From Chloroflexota bacterium (GTDB lineage: Bacteria > Chloroflexota > Anaerolineae > 4572-78): 8,302 nucleotides of DNA. A model generated the notes under the pieces. The model was not told the origin of the DNA. It saw only the letters and a list, made by a program, of their open reading frames with translations, and made no database searches. The stretch spans positions 1 through 8,302 of the forward strand of contig JAJRUC010000191.1 in the NCBI GenBank assembly GCA_024278015.1, written 5' to 3'. The position numbers and the translations under genes are program-made. Positions within the stretch are counted from its first letter, which is position 1. Each line of letters starts with the position of its first letter. This document shows, piece after piece, positions 5,531-8,302 of this stretch.

Positions 5531-6331
5531 TTATGGCCAGAAGAATATCCGCACTTCGGTGGGGGGGCTTAGGGGGGCGCCGCTGGTACTGCCGGTGTCG
5601 TCGGTGGTTACTTTTTCTACAAAAACGGTCCATTCGTACACCCGGCCCGTCCCCAAATCGGCCAGACCATAATATTGCTCCGGCGGAATAATCCAGAACG
5701 TATCTTTGGTATTGGTGCCGCCGTAGGCTCTGACCCCGTCTTGCAGCCAGTTCAGGCGGACCGCGTACCATTCGTCATCGGCCAGTTGGCCCACCGGCTC
5801 CCAGGACAGCTTCAATTCCCGGTCTTTCTCAAAGCGGGCGCTGTCTTCCGGGCCAAGCAGGGTAATGCTGCCGAAGGGGGGGGTGGGCGTGGCGGTGGGG
5901 CTGGGCGTGGCCGTGGGCGCGTTGGGCTGCGTCGGCGCCGGCGTGGGGGTTTCGGTGGGGGTGGGCGTGTGAGTCGGCGTGGCGGTAGGGCTGGGCGTGG
6001 CCGTCGAAGCAGGGCTGGGCGTGTGAGTCGGCGTGGCGGTGGGCATTAGCGTGGGCGTAAAGGTGATGGTCGGCGTGGGGGTTTTGGTGGGCGGGTTGAG
6101 CCACAGGGCCACTTGGCGCGATTGTCGCTGCAAGGGCGGGATGATGGCGGCCAGCGCGGCGAATACGACCACAATCAGCGCGATGGCTAATCCTGCTTTA
6201 AAGGAAGCAAACGGCGCGGCCTCAAGGTTTGCGCCACAGGTGGGGCAAACTTGCAGGCGGGCCGGGGCGGATGTGCGGCAGTATTTGCAGCGGATAATGC
6301 CCGATTTTTCCGGACGGGGTGATTGGTTCAT
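5531..6331 (-). CDS. Zinc-ribbon, single-TM protein with Thr-Pro stalk and exported C-terminal domain
   Basis: A 266-residue protein with four parts. Residues 15-32 hold CKYC...CPTC, a classic zinc ribbon. One hydrophobic helix follows at about 44-65. Residues 80-152 are a low-complexity linker of TPTPT / TPSPTATPT type. Residues 155-266 form a compact domain with the strand pattern SITLLGPEDSARF...LKLSWEPVG...WYAVRLNW...YEWTVFVEKV, resembling a fibronectin-III-like or Ig-like fold. The likely topology is zinc ribbon in the cytoplasm, then stalk and beta domain outside (inference). The function is unknown; such architectures could display a binding domain at the cell surface. The ATG at 6331 was chosen; a TTG four codons upstream is the alternative, and neither has a clear Shine-Dalgarno. 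It lies 34 nt after the M50 protease stop and 19 nt before the HEAT gene, all on one strand. Several C-runs in the coding strand are noted separately. Confidence 0.8.
   Translation of the reverse strand: MNQSPRPEKSGIIRCKYCRTSAPARLQVCPTCGANLEAAPFASFKAGLAIALIVVVFAALAAIIPPLQRQSRQVALWLNPPTKTPTPTITFTPTLMPTATPTHTPSPASTATPSPTATPTHTPTPTETPTPAPTQPNAPTATPSPTATPTPPFGSITLLGPEDSARFEKDRELKLSWEPVGQLADDEWYAVRLNWLQDGVRAYGGTNTKDTFWIIPPEQYYGLADLGTGRVYEWTVFVEKVTTDDTGSTSGAPLSPPTEVRIFFWP
5876..6094 (-). repeat. Thr-Pro coding repeat region
   Basis: Degenerate tandem repeats encode the Thr-Pro linker of the zinc-ribbon protein. The longest exact copy I see is 25 nt (5962-5986 and 6016-6040), 54 nt or 18 codons apart, so the spacing keeps frame. 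The region also contains an eight-base homopolymer (G on the plus strand, 5876-5883). Such DNA is expected to vary in length between strains. Confidence 0.75.
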
Positions 6332-6365
6332 CGGTATCAACAAAGAATAAATTCAGGCGGCTGTT

Positions 6366-7949
6366 TTAGCGGAACAGGTTCGATGTATCCAGCGGCGAGG
6401 TGACATCGTAATAGCTTATCACCAGCATCAACATTAATAACAGAGCCAGCCCGACAAAATGAATGGCCCCCTCTTTTTCCGGCGGAACGCGCTTGCCGCG
6501 AATGGCTTCGAGGATGATGAACATAATGCGTCCGCCGTCCAGCGCGGGCAGGGGCAGCAAGTTGGTTACGGCAATGGCGGCGCTGAGCAATCCGGTTAAA
6601 AACAGGATGGGATAAATGACATTTGACTCCCGCGAGACTTCCACGGCGGAATCCGTAATTTGATAGATGCCATACGGGCCGACAGGCCGCGCCTGTTCTG
6701 CCGGAATGATTTGTTTGATGATTGCTACCGGAATGGTGAAAGTTTGCACCACAATGCCGGCTGTGGCCGAGGCGCCCATCAAAAATGCCTGACCGGGCGG
6801 CGTGCGGGTGATGCGCTGTTCGATGGTTTGGGCTACCACTTCTGCGCCGATGGTCGGCAGAGGCTGGCTGAGGGCGTCGGACAGGGGCGATACGTCCGGC
6901 TTGATGGCCGGTATATCGCCGGGGGTGAGCATGTTCAGGGTTAGCCGGTTGCCGTCTCTGGCAATATACAACGTGACCGCTTGCCCGGCCCGGGTATACA
7001 GATAGCTCAACAGGGCGCTGGGCGTATCGGCCGGCCGGCCGTCAACCATGAAGATGAAGTCGCCGGGTTGCAAGCCGGCTTGCCCGGCCGCCGAGCCGGG
7101 GGCAACGTCCTTGACCAGCAGTTGCGTGTACTGGGTTTTGATGCCCACGCCCATCGCCCCTTCGCCGGCGGGCGGGTTGAGTCTGGGGACGAGGCTGGTC
7201 TGAATTTTTGTTTCGCCGCGCAACAGGGTCAGGCTGACTTCCTCGCCCAAATGGCTGCGGGTCAGGGCCACCAGGTCAATTGCCGATTCAACATCCTGCC
7301 CGTTAAAGGTGGTGATAACGTCATTGGGTTGGATGCCGGCCCGCTCTGCCGGAGAATTGGGGGTCACATCCGTGACGTAGGTGGGGCCAATCGATTCGGG
7401 TTGGCCGGTCATGAACATAACGGCAAAGACGATGACGGCGGTAATCAGGTTCATTGTGGCCCCGGCCACCAGTACCACAAAACGCACTTTTTTGCTTTTG
7501 CCGGCGAAACTGCCGGGGGCGGCGGGGTCTTCTTCGCCCAGCATCTTCACAAAGCCGCCGAAGGGAATCCAGTTGAGGGTGTATTCGGTCGGTTTTTCCA
7601 GACTCTCGACGGTGGTGGTGATTTTACCGGCAAGGTCGTCTTTTTCCGGGTCAAAAACCTCAAGGGCGGTCACTTCCATTTTGCCGTCGGCGCGGGGAGC
7701 GGTTTCTACCGAAACGATGCTGCCGGTTTGCGTGTTCTTCGGCACGGTGGTTTTGCGCCCGATGATAAATTTATGCCCATCGAGCGTAATTTTGCCCTCA
7801 TCCTGCCATAATTTTACGGCGCGCGGCGGGTAGCCGATGCCAAATTCTTCAACTACAATACCTGCTTTTTTGGCCGTGACAAAATGCCCTAATTCATGCA
7901 CAAAAATAAGAAAGCTCAAGATGAGTGCAAAAACGATAATGGTTGTCAT
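6366..7949 (-). CDS. rseP: M50 site-2 protease, RseP/RasP type, two PDZ domains
   Basis: An intramembrane zinc metalloprotease of 527 residues that cuts transmembrane segments of anti-sigma factors or leftover signal peptides. The first helix carries the zinc-binding HELGH at 18-22. The third ligand motif is NLLPLPALDGGR (463-474) in the second-last helix, and a final helix lies near 497-513. Two PDZ domains are visible at about 190-256 (SPAERAGIQPNDVITTFNG) and 275-341 (SAAGQAGLQPGDFIFMVDG). The conserved EYTLNWIPFGGFVKMLGEED sits at 122-141; between it and GIGYPP there is an extra polar segment of roughly 60-70 residues that E. coli RseP lacks. The symbol is used for the family; the substrate is unknown. 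The ATG has AGAGG (7960-7956) at 6 nt. It is the first gene of a probable three-gene operon. Confidence 0.93.
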   Translation of the reverse strand: MTTIIVFALILSFLIFVHELGHFVTAKKAGIVVEEFGIGYPPRAVKLWQDEGKITLDGHKFIIGRKTTVPKNTQTGSIVSVETAPRADGKMEVTALEVFDPEKDDLAGKITTTVESLEKPTEYTLNWIPFGGFVKMLGEEDPAAPGSFAGKSKKVRFVVLVAGATMNLITAVIVFAVMFMTGQPESIGPTYVTDVTPNSPAERAGIQPNDVITTFNGQDVESAIDLVALTRSHLGEEVSLTLLRGETKIQTSLVPRLNPPAGEGAMGVGIKTQYTQLLVKDVAPGSAAGQAGLQPGDFIFMVDGRPADTPSALLSYLYTRAGQAVTLYIARDGNRLTLNMLTPGDIPAIKPDVSPLSDALSQPLPTIGAEVVAQTIEQRITRTPPGQAFLMGASATAGIVVQTFTIPVAIIKQIIPAEQARPVGPYGIYQITDSAVEVSRESNVIYPILFLTGLLSAAIAVTNLLPLPALDGGRIMFIILEAIRGKRVPPEKEGAIHFVGLALLLMLMLVISYYDVTSPLDTSNLFR

Positions 7950-7951
7950 AC

Positions 7952-7967
7952 ATAACCTCTGGGTTAT
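7952..7967 (-). promoter_or_regulatory. Hairpin overlapping the protease ribosome binding site
   Basis: ATAACC (7952-7957) and GGTTAT (7962-7967) form a perfect 6-bp stem with a 4-nt loop. In the minus-strand mRNA the AGAGG ribosome site is half in the loop and half in the stem, 6 nt before the start codon. It could lower or tune translation, or be an operator in DNA. The stem is short and AU-rich, so its effect may be small. Confidence 0.35.
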
Positions 7968-7979
7968 TTTTCTGGGGAA

Positions 7980-8008
7980 ATTATAGCTTGCGGGGGTGTA
8001 ATTAGCAA
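7980..8008 (-). promoter_or_regulatory. Promoter of the protease operon
   Basis: On the minus strand, TTGCTA (8008-8003), 17 nt, and a perfect TATAAT (7985-7980). Transcription would begin near 7973, giving a leader of about 24 nt that contains the ribosome site and the hairpin at 7952-7967. No competing promoter was seen inside the operon. Confidence 0.65.
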
Positions 8009-8013
8009 TTAAC

Positions 8014-8054
8014 GGTGAATAGTGAGAGATCCGACGTCGTATTCTTTATTCACC
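8014..8054. repeat. Spaced inverted repeat GGTGAATA / TATTCACC
   Basis: Perfect 8-bp arms at 8014-8021 and 8047-8054 with 25 nt between them, located between the protease promoter and the tandem array. It may be a worn remnant of a repeat element or the end of one. The rest of 8009-8071 holds nothing else I can identify. Confidence 0.35.
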
Positions 8055-8071
8055 GGCAACTACTCACCCCC

Positions 8072-8302
8072 CTCTAACTCCCCCCTCACGAGGGGGGAGA
8101 ATGTAACCCGCTGTGTTCACGATGGTGGTCGGTGACACCGTAGACCTCTAACTCCCCCCTCACGAGGGGGGAGAATGTAACCCCGCTGTGTTCACGATGG
8201 TGGTCGGTGACACCGTAGACCTCTAACTCCCCCCCTCACGAGGGGGGAGAATGTAACCCGCTGTGTTCACGATGGTGGTCGGTGACACCGTAGACCTCTA
8301 AC
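8072..8302. repeat. Tandem array of 74-75 bp units, cut by the window edge
   Basis: Three full units start at 8072, 8146 and 8221, and a fourth begins at 8296, so the array continues beyond the window. The units are nearly identical; the differences seen are single extra C residues (the CCCC at 8181-8184 in unit 2 and a seven-C run at 8229-8235 in unit 3). Each unit has a near-perfect 22-bp palindrome, CTCCCCCCTC-AC-GAGGGGGGAG, and a second, weaker inverted pair, GTGTTCAC with GTGACAC. All frames have stops within a unit, so it is not coding. No variable spacers exist, so it is not a CRISPR array. Confidence 0.9.

Noticed and set aside
4780..5691. A plus-strand frame of about 300 codons across the HEAT gene
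   Set aside because: It shadows the HEAT-repeat gene and the end of its neighbour. Its protein is His/Gln/Gly-rich without family features and lacks a ribosome site.
6981..7811. A plus-strand frame of 276 codons inside the protease gene
   Set aside because: Antisense to a well-conserved M50 protease; the composition is that of a shadow frame (Gly/His/Phe-rich) with no recognisable motif.
8032..8039. CGACGTCG palindrome
   Set aside because: An isolated 8-bp palindrome is expected by chance at about this frequency and lies outside the promoter boxes.
8072..8302. CRISPR array
   Set aside because: The whole 74-75 bp unit repeats; there are no unique spacers between repeats and no cas genes nearby.

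Overview
The window looks like ordinary chromosomal DNA from a free-living bacterium with mid-range GC. Chloroflexota (Anaerolineae-like) is my best guess. It rests on the style of the proteins: a zinc-ribbon/one-TM protein with a long Thr-Pro linker, a HEAT-repeat protein, a short two-domain S1 protein, a stand-alone CBM48 module, and intergenic spacers full of C/G-rich palindromic repeats. This is inference; no rRNA or other decisive phylogenetic marker is present, and RecA placement would need a tree.

Layout, left to right. (1) 17-337 (-): a small stand-alone glycogen-binding-like (CBM48) protein. It is divergent from (2) 533-910 (+), a MazG/dCTPase-like nucleotide pyrophosphohydrolase. 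Their shared 195-bp spacer holds a terminator-like hairpin pointing at the CBM48 gene. (3) 980-2137 (+): recA. Its promoter starts at the mazG-like stop codon and is overlaid by two LexA-like half-matching boxes in inverted orientation; an intrinsic terminator follows the gene. (4) 2138-2508: a 371-bp spacer with the recA terminator, a good sigma-70-type promoter and a 140-bp MITE-like element flanked by a 5-bp direct repeat, inserted just upstream of (5) 2509-3348 (+), a protein with two S1 RNA-binding domains, itself followed by a terminator. (6) 3434-4342 (-): an AEC-family (auxin efflux carrier type) permease, convergent with the S1 gene. (7) 4498-7949 (-): a probable three-gene operon reading right to left, consisting of an M50/RseP-type site-2 protease with two PDZ domains, then a membrane-anchored zinc-ribbon protein with a Thr-Pro stalk and an exported C-terminal domain, then a HEAT-repeat protein. 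A promoter is visible upstream of the protease. (8) 7950-8302: that promoter, a long-spaced inverted repeat, and the start of a tandem array of 74-75 bp units that runs off the right edge.

The genes are mostly housekeeping: nucleotide-pool sanitation next to recombination/SOS repair, RNA binding/translation, transport and envelope proteolysis. I see no defence island, toxin-antitoxin system, phage or CRISPR array. The parts most worth a second look are non-coding: the paired operator at recA, the MITE with its target duplication in the S1 leader, the tandem array and its resemblance to the MITE core, and the possible attenuator in front of the CBM48 gene.
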